This document shows, piece by piece, positions 1 to 6,735 of a DNA stretch of 10,203 nucleotides. Source of the DNA: HyVt-560 sp964577195. Lineage in GTDB: Bacteria > Pseudomonadota > Gammaproteobacteria > UWMA-0217. How positions within the stretch are numbered: the stretch's first letter is position 1; every line of letters starts with the position of its first letter. The stretch is taken from positions 1-10,203 of the forward strand of contig CAZNYF010000106.1 of NCBI GenBank assembly GCA_964577195.1. Reading direction: 5' to 3'. The notes below the pieces were generated by a model, which did no database searches, had not been told where the DNA came from, and saw only the letters and a program-made list of their open reading frames with translations. The position numbers and the translations under genes were made by a program.

Positions 1-166
1 TAAGGGCGTCTCTAAAAACACAAGCACCACTGAGAAAAACCATGAACAGCACCTTTTTTATGCGAAAAATCGTTAAATACACCCAGTATTCGCCTCATTT
101 TCGCATAAAAAATGCACTATTCCTGATTTCCCTCAGCAACACTTTTATTTTTAGAGACGCCCTTAA
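1..166. repeat. MITE-like palindromic element, copy 1 (159 bp plus flanks)
   Basis: The element runs from GGGCGTCTC at 4 to GAGACGCCC ending at 162; its ends are perfect inverted repeats that continue as TAA...TTA into the flanks. The inside is also palindromic: a perfect 15-bp arm pair lies at 54-68 and 98-112, and weaker pairing joins the CTGAG segment near 30 to the CTCAG segment near 132. Single strands could therefore fold into one long hairpin. A second, longer copy in inverted orientation lies at 4733-4938. It contains no credible protein, so it is best described as a non-autonomous element moved in trans by an unknown transposase. Flanking TTAA on the right and ?TAA at the window edge would fit a short AT-only target duplication. 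It sits 23 bp beyond the uvrB stop and may help end that transcript. Confidence 0.85.
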
Positions 167-189
167 CAAGTGTAGATGCTATTCGCACT

Positions 190-2205
190 TTATATTTCTA
201 TCCCGTGCCAAACACGTTTTAGCGACTGAATTTCATCGCGGGTTTTTGCTGCTTCTTCAAATTCCAGATCACGCGCATGTTGGTACATTTTCTTTTCTAA
301 TTGTTTAAGCTGTTTTTTAGCATTGGCTGGGGTTAAGTTGCCGTATTTTGCTTTTTCTTCAGCAACTTTGGCATACCGCTGAGGCGTCGAACCCGAGCCA
401 CCCGCAAAAGCCCCTTCCATAATATCCGCGACTTTCTTTTTAATACCTTTTGGGGTGATGCCATGTTTTTTGTTGTGAGCCAATTGTTTATCACGACGAC
501 GATCCGTTTCATCCAGTGCACGCTGCATCGAGCCGGTAATTTTATCCGCATATAAAATAGCTCTGCCATTGAGGTTTCTGGCAGCACGGCCAATGGTTTG
601 AATCAGTGACCTTTCCGAGCGTAAAAAACCTTCTTTATCCGCATCAAGAATCGCAACCAGCGAAACTTCCGGCATATCCAAACCTTCGCGCAGCAGGTTA
701 ATCCCAACCAGCACATCAAATTCTCCGAGGCGTAAATCCCGGATAATTTCTACGCGCTCGACGGTATCAATATCCGAATGTAAATAGCGCACTCGTGCGC
801 CGTTATCTTGCAAGTATTCCGTGAGGTCTTCCGACATGCGTTTAGTCAGTGTAGTAATTAATACGCGCTCATTCTTTTTGGCACGCTCGTTAATTTCAGA
901 TAGAACATCATCCACTTGCGTGGCAATGGGTCGAATTTCTACTTGTGGATCAACAAGACCGGTGGGGCGAACAACCTGCTCGATCACCGCATCGGCATGC
1001 TCCTGCTCGTAAGGGCCAGGTGTTGCCGAAACGTAGGTTGTTTGCGGCGCCAGTTCGAGAAACTCTTTAAACATCAATGGACGGTTATCTAACGCTGATG
1101 GCAATCGAAAACCATAATTCACCAGATTTTCTTTGCGCGATCGATCACCTTTGTACATTGCACCGAGCTGCGGCACGGTGACATGTGATTCATCAATAAT
1201 CAGCAACGAACCGGATGGCAAATAATCAAATAAACACGGTGGAGGATCGCCCGGATCACGTCCGGATAAATAGCGCGAGTAATTTTCAATGCCGTTGCAA
1301 TACCCCAGCTCCAATATCATCTCGATATCAAACAAAGTGCGCTGCTCTAAACGCTGCGCTTCGACCAATTTATTTTCATCATTTAAATATTTCAGCTGGA
1401 TTTTTAAATCTTCTTTAATTTGGTCAACTGCGGCGAGCATTATTTCTCGCGGTGTAACGTAATGTGATTTTGGATAAATGGTAAATCGCGGGACTTTTTT
1501 AACCACTTTCCCGGTGATCGGGTCAAATAAACTCAATTTTTCAATTTCATCATCAAACAGTTCGATGCGCAGCGCATCCCGTTCGGCTTCTGCCGGAAAT
1601 ACATCAATCACATCGCCACGCACGCGATAGGTACCGCGCTTAAAATCCATTTCGTTGCGGCTGTATTGTAAATCGGACAATCGGCGCAACATCTGGCGCT
1701 GATCAATTTTGTCACCCCGATCCAGGTGCATGATCATTTTCAGATAGGACTTGGGATCGCCCAACCCATAAATCGAAGACACCGACGCAACAATCACAAC
1801 ATCGCGCCGCTCGAACAATGCCTTGGTTGCTGACAGCCGCATTTGCTCGATATGGTCGTTAATCGAAGCGTCTTTCTCGATATAGGTATCGCTCGCCGGC
1901 ACATACGCTTCTGGCTGATAGTAGTCGTAATAAGAAACGAAATACTCGACCGAATTATTCGGGAAGAACTCTCTCATTTCCCCATACAACTGCGCTGCGA
2001 GGGTTTTATTGGGCGCAAGAATAATCGCAGGACGATTCAGCGTGGCAATCACATTCGCCATCGTGAAGGTTTTACCCGAGCCGGTGACGCCCAGTAATGT
2101 TTGGTATGCAAGACCATCTTCCAAACCTTCAATCAACTGTGCAATCGCAGCGGGTTGGTCACCGGCAGGTTGATAGTCTGTGACGAGTTCAAAAGGTTTA
2201 TTCAT
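190..2205 (-). CDS. uvrB: Excinuclease ABC subunit B (UvrB)
   Basis: UvrB is the ATP-driven damage-verification subunit of nucleotide excision repair; it receives DNA from UvrA and recruits UvrC. The 671-residue product matches the usual length of about 670. Visible landmarks: Walker A GVTGSGKT at 39-46, the tyrosine-rich beta-hairpin SYYDYYQPEAYVP at 91-103 that inserts between the DNA strands, the Walker B DESH at 338-341, the helicase motif QTIGRAARN at 536-544, and a C-terminal UVR domain (about 632-667) that contacts UvrC. The frame stays open upstream to 2337, but those 44 extra residues are encoded largely by an inverted-repeat element, while MNKPFELVTDYQPAGDQP is the normal UvrB N-terminus, so I place the start at 2205. 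No strong Shine-Dalgarno precedes it, and I found no LexA-type CTG-N10-CAG box in the upstream region, although many uvrB genes belong to the SOS regulon. Confidence 0.97.
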   Translation of the reverse strand: MNKPFELVTDYQPAGDQPAAIAQLIEGLEDGLAYQTLLGVTGSGKTFTMANVIATLNRPAIILAPNKTLAAQLYGEMREFFPNNSVEYFVSYYDYYQPEAYVPASDTYIEKDASINDHIEQMRLSATKALFERRDVVIVASVSSIYGLGDPKSYLKMIMHLDRGDKIDQRQMLRRLSDLQYSRNEMDFKRGTYRVRGDVIDVFPAEAERDALRIELFDDEIEKLSLFDPITGKVVKKVPRFTIYPKSHYVTPREIMLAAVDQIKEDLKIQLKYLNDENKLVEAQRLEQRTLFDIEMILELGYCNGIENYSRYLSGRDPGDPPPCLFDYLPSGSLLIIDESHVTVPQLGAMYKGDRSRKENLVNYGFRLPSALDNRPLMFKEFLELAPQTTYVSATPGPYEQEHADAVIEQVVRPTGLVDPQVEIRPIATQVDDVLSEINERAKKNERVLITTLTKRMSEDLTEYLQDNGARVRYLHSDIDTVERVEIIRDLRLGEFDVLVGINLLREGLDMPEVSLVAILDADKEGFLRSERSLIQTIGRAARNLNGRAILYADKITGSMQRALDETDRRRDKQLAHNKKHGITPKGIKKKVADIMEGAFAGGSGSTPQRYAKVAEEKAKYGNLTPANAKKQLKQLEKKMYQHARDLEFEEAAKTRDEIQSLKRVWHGIEI

Positions 2206-2218
2206 CAGGGTATATGCC

Positions 2219-2385
2219 AACCTAGAAAAGTCAGTTGGATCACGAAAGGCCACGCAATCCATTAATGCGCCTAGTAAACCAGAAAAACCTCTCATCACCA
2301 ACAAGGTGGCCACGAGTTTTTTTGGTTCACTAGACACCTCAATGGCTCACGCGTCTTTTTCGTGCCCAACTGATTTTTCTAGGTT
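2219..2385. repeat. Element with ~30-bp terminal inverted repeats between uvrB and the aminotransferase gene
   Basis: The left end (2219-2249) begins AACCTAGAAAAGTCAGTTGG and continues TCACGAAAGG-like; the right end (2353-2385), read on the minus strand, begins AACCTAGAAAAATCAGTTGG and continues CACGAAAAAG. The two arms match over about 30 positions with a few mismatches and one indel. The enclosed 110 bp show no gene. This is the pattern of a small non-autonomous transposable element of about 163-167 bp, a different family from the copies at 1-166 and 4733-4938. No clear target duplication is visible. It occupies most of the region where both divergent genes must have their promoters, and its minus-strand reading produces the spurious N-terminal extension of the uvrB frame. 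Confidence 0.7.
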
Positions 2386-2413
2386 ACAGTAACGAGGTTT
2401 TTAGCGATCATCG

Positions 2414-2418
2414 AAGGA
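2414..2418 (+). promoter_or_regulatory. Ribosome binding site deciding the GTG start of the aminotransferase
   Basis: AAGGA lies 6 nt before the GTG at 2425. This supports a GTG start at 2425, and the family N-terminus (SQLSNRIQSVKPSATLAI) begins directly there. Confidence 0.75.
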
Positions 2419-2424
2419 TCTCCT

Positions 2425-3606
2425 GTGAGCCAGCTTTCCAACCGAATTCAGAGTGTAAAACCCTCAGCCACTTTAGCCATTGCCGCCACCGCTTCCCGGC
2501 TACGCGCCGAGGGTGAAGACATTATCAGCCTGAGCATTGGCGAGCCAGATTTTGACACCCCTGAGCATATCAAAACCGCAGCAATCGATGCGATTAATAA
2601 CGGTCAAACCCGCTATACCGCAGTGGATGGAACGGTCGAGCTAAAACAAGCCATCATCAATAAATTCAAGCGAGACAACAATCTCGACTACGGCATGGAT
2701 CAAGTACAGGCATCCACCGGCGGCAAACAGTGCATTTATAATCTCTGTCAAGCAATGCTCAATCCGGGTGACGAGGTCATTATCCCCGCACCCTACTGGG
2801 TGTCCTATCCCGATATCGTAATACTCGCAGATGCCAAACCGGTGATTGTCAAAGCCGATCAATCGCAAAACTTTAAGCTGCTGCCCGACCAGCTCGAAAA
2901 AGCCATCACACCTAAAACACGGATGCTGTTCATCAACAGCCCCTCCAACCCCACCGGCGTGAGCTACAGCGAGTCCGAGCTAAAAGCACTCGGCGAAGTT
3001 TTGCTGCGACATCCACAGGTATTGATTGGCACCGATGATATGTACGAGCACATTATCTTCGATGGGCAACCGTTTTCCAACATCGTCACCGCCTGCCCCG
3101 AATTGTACGACCGCACCGTGATCCTCAGTGGCGTTTCCAAAGCCTATGCGATGACTGGCTGGAGAATGGGCTTTTGTGCAGGCCCCGCTGATTTGATCGC
3201 CGCAATGAAAAAAGTGCAGTCACAAAGCACCTCCAACCCCAGCTCGATCACTCAAGCCGCTGCGACCGCTGCGCTCGACGGTGACCAAGACTGCATTCAA
3301 ACCATGCTCAGCGCATTTCAGGAGCGACACAACTACGTCTACCAGCGACTAGACAGGATGGACGGACTCTCCTGCTTGCCGTCTGATGGTACCTTTTACA
3401 GCTTCCCCAACGCAGATGCGGTCATTGCCCGTCTGGATGGAATAGAGAATGACATTGATCTGGCAGACTATTTTCTCAAGCAAGCCAAAGTTGCCGTAGT
3501 GCCTGGCTCTGCCTTTGGCATGGCAGGACATTTCCGAGTTTCCTACGCCACCAGCATGGAGAATTTGGAGACAGCATTAGATCGAATCGAACAAGCAATC
3601 AGCTGA
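2425..3606 (+). CDS. PLP-dependent class I aminotransferase (aspartate aminotransferase type)
   Basis: This 393-residue cytosolic fold-type I aminotransferase probably moves the amino group between aspartate or a related amino acid and 2-oxoglutarate. The family pattern is complete: SIGEPDFDTP at 37-46, the ASTGGKQ segment at 96-102 that binds the PLP phosphate region, SPSNPTG at 172-178 with Asn175, the DDMY segment with Asp204 and Tyr207 contacting the cofactor, the Schiff-base Lys239 in SGVSKAYAMTGWR, Arg247, and Arg371 in FRVSYA for the substrate carboxylate. Length and motifs fit the Ib subgroup that includes aspartate and aspartate/prephenate aminotransferases; substrate choice cannot be read from sequence alone. 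It is divergent from uvrB, an arrangement I recall from Pseudomonas genomes. It starts with GTG behind a good AAGGA and appears monocistronic, ending in a hairpin repeat and a terminator. Confidence 0.93.
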   Translation: MSQLSNRIQSVKPSATLAIAATASRLRAEGEDIISLSIGEPDFDTPEHIKTAAIDAINNGQTRYTAVDGTVELKQAIINKFKRDNNLDYGMDQVQASTGGKQCIYNLCQAMLNPGDEVIIPAPYWVSYPDIVILADAKPVIVKADQSQNFKLLPDQLEKAITPKTRMLFINSPSNPTGVSYSESELKALGEVLLRHPQVLIGTDDMYEHIIFDGQPFSNIVTACPELYDRTVILSGVSKAYAMTGWRMGFCAGPADLIAAMKKVQSQSTSNPSSITQAAATAALDGDQDCIQTMLSAFQERHNYVYQRLDRMDGLSCLPSDGTFYSFPNADAVIARLDGIENDIDLADYFLKQAKVAVVPGSAFGMAGHFRVSYATSMENLETALDRIEQAIS

Positions 3607-3636
3607 TCGTCATTCATTCATGAATTTATGAGGACT

Positions 3637-3709
3637 CCGTAGGATGAACTGGACGGGTGAAGCGCATTTGTCGCGATTGATGCGCTTCGCAAGCTCAGCC
3701 ATCCTACGG
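3637..3709. repeat. Hairpin-forming intergenic repeat (CCGTAGGATG type)
   Basis: Outer arms CCGTAGGATG (3637-3646) and CATCCTACGG (3700-3709) are perfect complements. An inner perfect 9-bp pair, GAAGCGCAT (3659-3667) with ATGCGCTTC (3680-3688), encloses a 12-nt loop. The 73-bp unit folds as a tiered hairpin. GTAGGATG-flanked palindromes with an inner GCGCTTC stem are a widely dispersed intergenic repeat type in proteobacterial genomes, so further copies elsewhere are expected. It lies 30 bp beyond the aminotransferase stop and could protect the 3' end of that mRNA. Confidence 0.75.
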
Positions 3710-3722
3710 TAATTCATCCAAT

Positions 3723-3748
3723 AAAAAACCCTCAGAGAGGGTTGTTTT
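3723..3748 (+). terminator. Rho-independent terminator of the aminotransferase gene
   Basis: AACCCTC (3727-3733), loop AGA, and GAGGGTT (3737-3743) form a 7-bp stem. An A-run precedes it and GTTTT follows, so it could work in both directions. Confidence 0.75.
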
Positions 3749-3804
3749 CGAGCTTAGTAGAGTCACTAAAATCAACTAAGACGAATTTCTGAGATCTACG
3801 TCTA

Positions 3805-3833
3805 TTGACCGATCCAGATTGAGACTATATTAT
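3805..3833 (+). promoter_or_regulatory. Sigma-70 promoter of tRNA-Asn
   Basis: TTGACC (3805-3810) is followed after 17 bp by TATTAT (3828-3833), with transcription expected near 3840. The C-rich stretch CTCGCC after the -10 resembles the discriminator of stringently controlled stable-RNA promoters. Confidence 0.7.
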
Positions 3834-3844
3834 CTCGCCTCAAT

Positions 3845-3920
3845 TCCCTGGTAGCTCAGTTGGTAGAGCAATTGACTGTTAATCAATGGGTCCCTGGTTC
3901 GAGCCCGGGCCAGGGAGCCA
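3845..3920 (+). tRNA. tRNA-Asn (anticodon GTT)
   Basis: The 76-nt gene includes an encoded CCA. The acceptor stem pairs TCCCTGG (3845-3851) with CCAGGGA, followed by discriminator G and CCA. The D-arm contains AGCTCAGTTGGTAGAGC. The anticodon stem TTGAC/... holds the loop TGTTAAT with GTT at 3878-3880, and the T-arm contains GGTTCGAGCC. The anticodon reads AAC and AAU codons. It has its own promoter and terminator, with no other tRNA beside it. No integrase gene or duplicated tRNA 3' end is visible in the window, so there is no sign here that it serves as an attachment site. Confidence 0.97.
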
Positions 3921-3926
3921 AATTTA

Positions 3927-3954
3927 AAAAGCCTGCATTTATGCAGGCTTTTTT
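3927..3954 (+). terminator. Rho-independent terminator of tRNA-Asn
   Basis: AAAAGCCTGCA (3927-3937), loop TTTA, and TGCAGGCTTTT (3942-3952) form a strong stem running into a T-tract, 6 bp after the tRNA 3' end. Confidence 0.93.
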
Positions 3955-3995
3955 CGTTTTGGAGTTTAATCGTTCGAGCCTGTCACGTTACTGCC

Positions 3996-4023
3996 TTGAC
4001 AAACCTTCTCATCGTCATACACT
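3996..4023 (+). promoter_or_regulatory. Promoter of the toxin-antitoxin module
   Basis: A consensus -35 TTGACA (3996-4001) is followed after 16 bp by TACACT (4018-4023). The palindrome at 4023-4041 begins at the last base of the -10, as expected for a promoter repressed by its own antitoxin. Confidence 0.65.
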
Positions 4024-4041
4024 GTAGTTAATTGCACTACA
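4023..4041. promoter_or_regulatory. Candidate antitoxin operator (inverted repeat TGTAGT-N7-ACTACA)
   Basis: TGTAGT (4023-4028) and ACTACA (4036-4041) are perfect inverted repeats separated by 7 bp, covering the likely transcription start of the module. Ribbon-helix-helix antitoxins typically bind such short palindromes as dimers of dimers and repress their own operon. Assignment as operator is inference from position and symmetry. Confidence 0.6.
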
Positions 4042-4061
4042 AAACTTTTTAAAACAAAACT

Positions 4062-4349
4062 ATGCCGACTTCACCTTTTTCATTACGGCTCACCTCAGAC
4101 ATTAAAGCCATGCTCAAGCAAGAAGCGGCAGAGATGAACCGCTCCGAATCTTTTGTTGCAACCACTGCCATCAAGAACTTTCTGCTCGCACGGCAACAAA
4201 AACGACAGGCCATTGATATCGCTATTGAGGAAGCGAACAAAGGCCACTTCATTTCTTCTCAAGCAATGGGTGCCTGGGTGGACTCATGGGGCTCTGAAAA
4301 TGAACTCGCACCACCTCCGGTTGATACAAAAATCACAAATCAAGAATGA
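4062..4349 (+). CDS. CopG/ParD-like ribbon-helix-helix antitoxin
   Basis: This 95-residue protein has a CopG-type ribbon-helix-helix fold at its N-terminus: the strand SPFSLRLTSDIKAMLKQEAAEMNRSESFVATTAI (about 4-37) contains the beta-strand and the two helices that dimerise and bind DNA. The later part, an Ala/Glu-rich helix (RQAIDIAIEEANKG) and the stretch SQAMGAWVDSWGSE, would wrap the toxin. It overlaps the toxin gene by 4 bp (ATGA), a translationally coupled arrangement typical of type II systems. No strong ribosome binding site precedes the ATG; the leader is A-rich. Its role should be to neutralise the downstream toxin and to repress the promoter at 3996-4041. I cannot tell which named ParD/CopG subgroup it belongs to. 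Confidence 0.85.
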   Translation: MPTSPFSLRLTSDIKAMLKQEAAEMNRSESFVATTAIKNFLLARQQKRQAIDIAIEEANKGHFISSQAMGAWVDSWGSENELAPPPVDTKITNQE

Positions 4350-4633
4350 AAATCCTGTACCTTGAGAGTGCTCGGGATGACCTTGTCTGGATGCGTCATT
4401 ACTACGAGGCTGTTTTCCCCCAAGGTCAGAAAAACGCACAGCAACAATTTCACGCCGTAGAAACCACTCTTCTTGCCAATCCCTTTATAGGCAATACAAC
4501 CCACCGCAAGAATGTACGAGAATTTTCCGTTCCCAAAACACCGTTTTCTTTTATCTATCGCAGCTTCTCTGACCGTGTTGAAGTGCTACGTATCTGGGAT
4601 GAGCGCCAAGATCGTGCCAAACTTGATGAGTAG
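4346..4633 (+). CDS. ParE/RelE-superfamily toxin
   Basis: This 95-residue basic protein shows the RelE/ParE layout: a first strand (KILYLESAR), two helices (DDLVWMRHYYEAVFPQGQKNAQQQFHAVETTLLANP, about 11-46), then the strands REFSVPKTPFSFIYRSF and RVEVLRIWDERQD. The RExxVPxTPFxxIYR and IWxxRQD motifs are characteristic of the ParE branch, whose characterised members poison DNA gyrase; RelE members instead cleave mRNA on the ribosome. The gyrase target is therefore an inference. The gene follows the antitoxin with a 4-bp overlap and seems intact. The pair lies just beyond a tRNA and beside a MITE, consistent with acquisition as an accessory module. Confidence 0.85.
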   Translation: MKILYLESARDDLVWMRHYYEAVFPQGQKNAQQQFHAVETTLLANPFIGNTTHRKNVREFSVPKTPFSFIYRSFSDRVEVLRIWDERQDRAKLDE

Positions 4634-4732
4634 CTGTCACCATTTTCTTCTTGAATATTGATTTCCCGACCATTAAAAATCTCTACGGTTCCAGTGCTTT
4701 TCACCAACCTTTTTCCCTACCGTTCAATATAT

Positions 4733-4938
4733 GGGCATCTCTAAAAATAGAAGTGCTACTGAGGGGAATCAGGAATAGTGCATTTTTTACGCGAAAATGA
4801 GGCGAATATAGCCACAGGGATGTGGTGTAGTAGAGCAATGCAGGAGCTATTGCCGACTGGGTGTATTTAACGATTTTTCGCATAAAAAAGGTCTGTTCAT
4901 GGTTTTTCTCAGTGGTGCTTGTATTTTAAGAGGTGCCC
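4733..4938. repeat. MITE-like palindromic element, copy 2 (206 bp, inverted relative to copy 1)
   Basis: Ends are GGGCATCTCTAAAA at 4733 and TTTTAAGAGGTGCCC ending at 4938, with ATAT on both sides (4729-4732 and 4939-4942), a possible target duplication. Read on the minus strand it is nearly collinear with copy 1, differing by scattered substitutions, one single-base indel, and a 48-bp segment (4808-4855) absent from copy 1. That segment contains a small palindrome (CCACA/TGTGG). As in copy 1, the arms around TTTTACGCGAAAA and TTTTTCGCATAAAA make the element one long imperfect hairpin. It lies 99 bp beyond the toxin stop. No protein is credible here. Confidence 0.85.
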
Positions 4939-5233
4939 ATATGGTAATAAGGCGGATAATGCTGCCACACCTTAGTTTTGCAATTGCTGTAATGTCCATT
5001 TTTTACCCTTATTTATGTCGCCCATAAGCTAATCCATGATCCACGCTCAGGTTGTACGTAATCACTTGCAGCTCACACTAGTTCTGCCTCCTTTTGTCCT
5101 GCCGCTAGCTGGCGTGGCTTAGTTGCTATGATTGAATCAGGGATGCAGTGAAAAATGCCTTTATGTGAATTCAATAAATGCTTTAACACTGCTGGACAAC
5201 AACAACAATAATAATTCAGGAGAACTGAAACTC
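4939..5233. other. Intergenic region upstream of the rhodanese gene
   Basis: I see no gene here. The region should contain the promoter of the rhodanese-LysM pair, but no hexamer pair is convincing. The open frame of the rhodanese gene extends back to a TTG at 5132, but that stretch lacks a plausible start signal and reads as a low-complexity Asn-rich leader. An 18-bp (AAC)3(AAT)3 tract at 5198-5215 sits just before the Shine-Dalgarno. Confidence 0.5.
5218..5224 (+). promoter_or_regulatory. Ribosome binding site setting the rhodanese start at 5234
   Basis: AGGAGAA ends 9 nt before the ATG at 5234. The following residues form a signal peptide, so this start is preferred over the upstream TTG at 5132. 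A second in-frame ATG at 5249 is also possible but further from the site. Confidence 0.75.
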
Positions 5234-5911
5234 ATGCTTAATCACACCATGTCAAAAGCCGGATTGTGGACGCTGCTACTTGCCACGCTGATCACAACTA
5301 ACGCCAACGCTGCCAGTAATACGGACACATCTGTCAAAATCACCAAGAATATTCCATCGCTGGTTATCAACCATCGAGGTGTACCTGTTAAGGTTCAACG
5401 AATTCAAGACACATCCAATAAACTGGTGGATGACTTCGCAAAAACCTCTCGACCTTGCCCACCTTTTTGCATTCACCCCATGAAAGCTGCCAACGATGTT
5501 AAAACCATTGGTGAAGTTGAACTGTTAGAATTTGTCAGCAACGAGGTTGCCAATAAAACGGGCGTGTTAATTGATGCACGCATGCCAAAATGGCACGACA
5601 GCGAAACCATTCCTGGCTCAGTCAACCTGCCTTTTGTTATTTTTTCCAAACAAGGAAAAGGTCTGAATCAGATTTTTGAATTGCTCGGCGCGACAAAAAC
5701 CAAAAAAGGCTACAACTTTAGCAAAGCCAAAGATCTTGCTTTATTTTGCAACGGTCCATGGTGCGATCAATCTCCGCGCGCGATCAAAAGTTTAATTGCT
5801 GCAGGATACCCTGCTGAAAAACTTCTCTACTATCGCGGTGGCATGCAAATGTGGAAGCTTTTTGGACTCACTACTGTGTTGCCAAAATCCAATATGGTAT
5901 CTAAAAAATAA
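5234..5911 (+). CDS. Exported rhodanese-like protein
   Basis: The 225-residue product starts with a signal peptide (basic SKAG, hydrophobic LWTLLLATLITT, then NANA-A, cleavage near residue 26), so it should act in the periplasm or envelope. A CPPFC motif (Cys75, Cys79) precedes the rhodanese-like domain of about 88-215: GVLIDARMPKWH with Asp114 and Arg116, IPGSVNLP at 126-133, the active loop LFCNGPWCDQSPRA at 170-183 and the YYRGGMQMW segment at 199-207. The active loop is longer than the standard CxxGxR loop and holds two cysteines (172, 177), either of which might be the persulfide-carrying residue. Rhodanese domains move sulfane sulfur or sense redox state; the substrate is unknown. It is followed after 15 bp by the LysM gene, probably in one operon. 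Confidence 0.85.
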   Translation: MLNHTMSKAGLWTLLLATLITTNANAASNTDTSVKITKNIPSLVINHRGVPVKVQRIQDTSNKLVDDFAKTSRPCPPFCIHPMKAANDVKTIGEVELLEFVSNEVANKTGVLIDARMPKWHDSETIPGSVNLPFVIFSKQGKGLNQIFELLGATKTKKGYNFSKAKDLALFCNGPWCDQSPRAIKSLIAAGYPAEKLLYYRGGMQMWKLFGLTTVLPKSNMVSKK

Positions 5912-5926
5912 TCAGCGGAGAATCTG

Positions 5927-6724
5927 ATGTCATTATTTAAAAGTAAAGTATTTGGTGCAGTTGCGGTTGTGGGTTTGGTTGGAATAAGTATTTTCTCTCA
6001 GTCTGGAAAAGATCAGTCCGAACAAGGTGGTGAACAACAAGCCACACACTCACCGGTTATTCCTAAAGCGCAAACGATTGATCGTGTTGTCTCGGAAGAT
6101 TCGCATAGCAAGTTTTCAGCGGCGGCAATTTCGGCTTTGTCTGCTTCACCAGCCTATAACGATGAGCGTGCAAAAAAGGTCGCTCCCAAAGCACCAGAAG
6201 ATGATCTGTCGGCATTAATTGGTAACGCCATCTCTGAGCTGGGTTCTTTAGCAGAGGAAGAAAATAACTATATCAGCGCACTCACTGGCTCTTCTAATAT
6301 TCGTGGTGGTGATGCCGATCATCTTAACAAGATTGATTTTGGCTCACTGAGTATTCAGAAACAACGCCCGATTCAATCATTTGAATCACAAATGGATTCA
6401 TTGGTGAGTGATTTGTTAGCTACTGGCTCAAAAGCGAAGACGCCAGAAAAGTCTGTCGCTGCAAAGGTCTCGTTAAAGGTCTCGGAAAATCCGGTTGAAG
6501 ACAATGGCAGCGTTGCCGCCTACATCGCTTCACTGGCAGAAGAGTCAGAAACACGGCGTAATGAGGTAAGAATGATTACAGTCTCCAACGGCGAAACACT
6601 ATGGGAAATTGCTGCCCGTGCTTATGGTGATGGCAATCTTTACAAGAAGATTTACGAAGCCAACCCGCATATTAAGAATCCTAATATGATCGAAATTGGT
6701 GACGTATTGCGAGTGCCTATTTAA
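5927..6724 (+). CDS. LysM domain protein, membrane-anchored
   Basis: The 265-residue protein begins with one hydrophobic segment after a short basic stretch (KSKVFGAVAVVGLVGISIF, about 5-23), either an uncleaved anchor or a signal peptide. Residues 25-212 are polar, rich in Ser, Glu, Lys and Ala and probably largely disordered; no enzyme motif is seen there. The C-terminus (217-264) is a single LysM domain: ITVSNGETLWEIAARAYGDGNLYKKIYEANPHIKNPNMIEIGDVLRVP, which binds N-acetylglucosamine-containing glycans such as peptidoglycan. The layout suggests a tether reaching from the inner membrane to the cell wall. A good GCGGAGA site precedes the ATG, and the 15-bp gap to the rhodanese gene suggests co-transcription. 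The protein ends 30 bp before the convergent glycosyltransferase gene ends. Confidence 0.85.
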   Translation: MSLFKSKVFGAVAVVGLVGISIFSQSGKDQSEQGGEQQATHSPVIPKAQTIDRVVSEDSHSKFSAAAISALSASPAYNDERAKKVAPKAPEDDLSALIGNAISELGSLAEEENNYISALTGSSNIRGGDADHLNKIDFGSLSIQKQRPIQSFESQMDSLVSDLLATGSKAKTPEKSVAAKVSLKVSENPVEDNGSVAAYIASLAEESETRRNEVRMITVSNGETLWEIAARAYGDGNLYKKIYEANPHIKNPNMIEIGDVLRVPI

Positions 6725-6735
6725 CTAATTTGTTC

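Noticed and set aside
42..308. Open frame of 88 codons across the left MITE and the end of uvrB
   Set aside because: It lies in a palindromic element and then antisense to uvrB; the related frame in copy 2 differs through the 48-bp indel, so no conserved protein is indicated.
2366..2393. LexA box near AACTGATTTTTCTAGGTTACAG
   Set aside because: The CTG and CAG half-sites are 14 bp apart instead of 10, and the sequence is explained by the terminal inverted repeat.
4701..4883. Minus-strand open frame of 60 codons in the second MITE
   Set aside because: Sequence is part of the palindromic element; no start signal and no family resemblance.
3845..4938. Genomic island inserted at tRNA-Asn
   Set aside because: No integrase gene and no repeated tRNA 3' end found downstream; the toxin-antitoxin pair alone is not enough.
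4946..5130. Integron attC-like site after the toxin-antitoxin genes
   Set aside because: TAAGC-like and inverted motifs are present singly but there is no paired R/L site structure.
5132..5233. TTG start giving a 259-residue rhodanese
   Set aside because: The extra part hides the signal peptide, contains a low-complexity Asn run, and an AGGAGAA site sits properly before the ATG at 5234.
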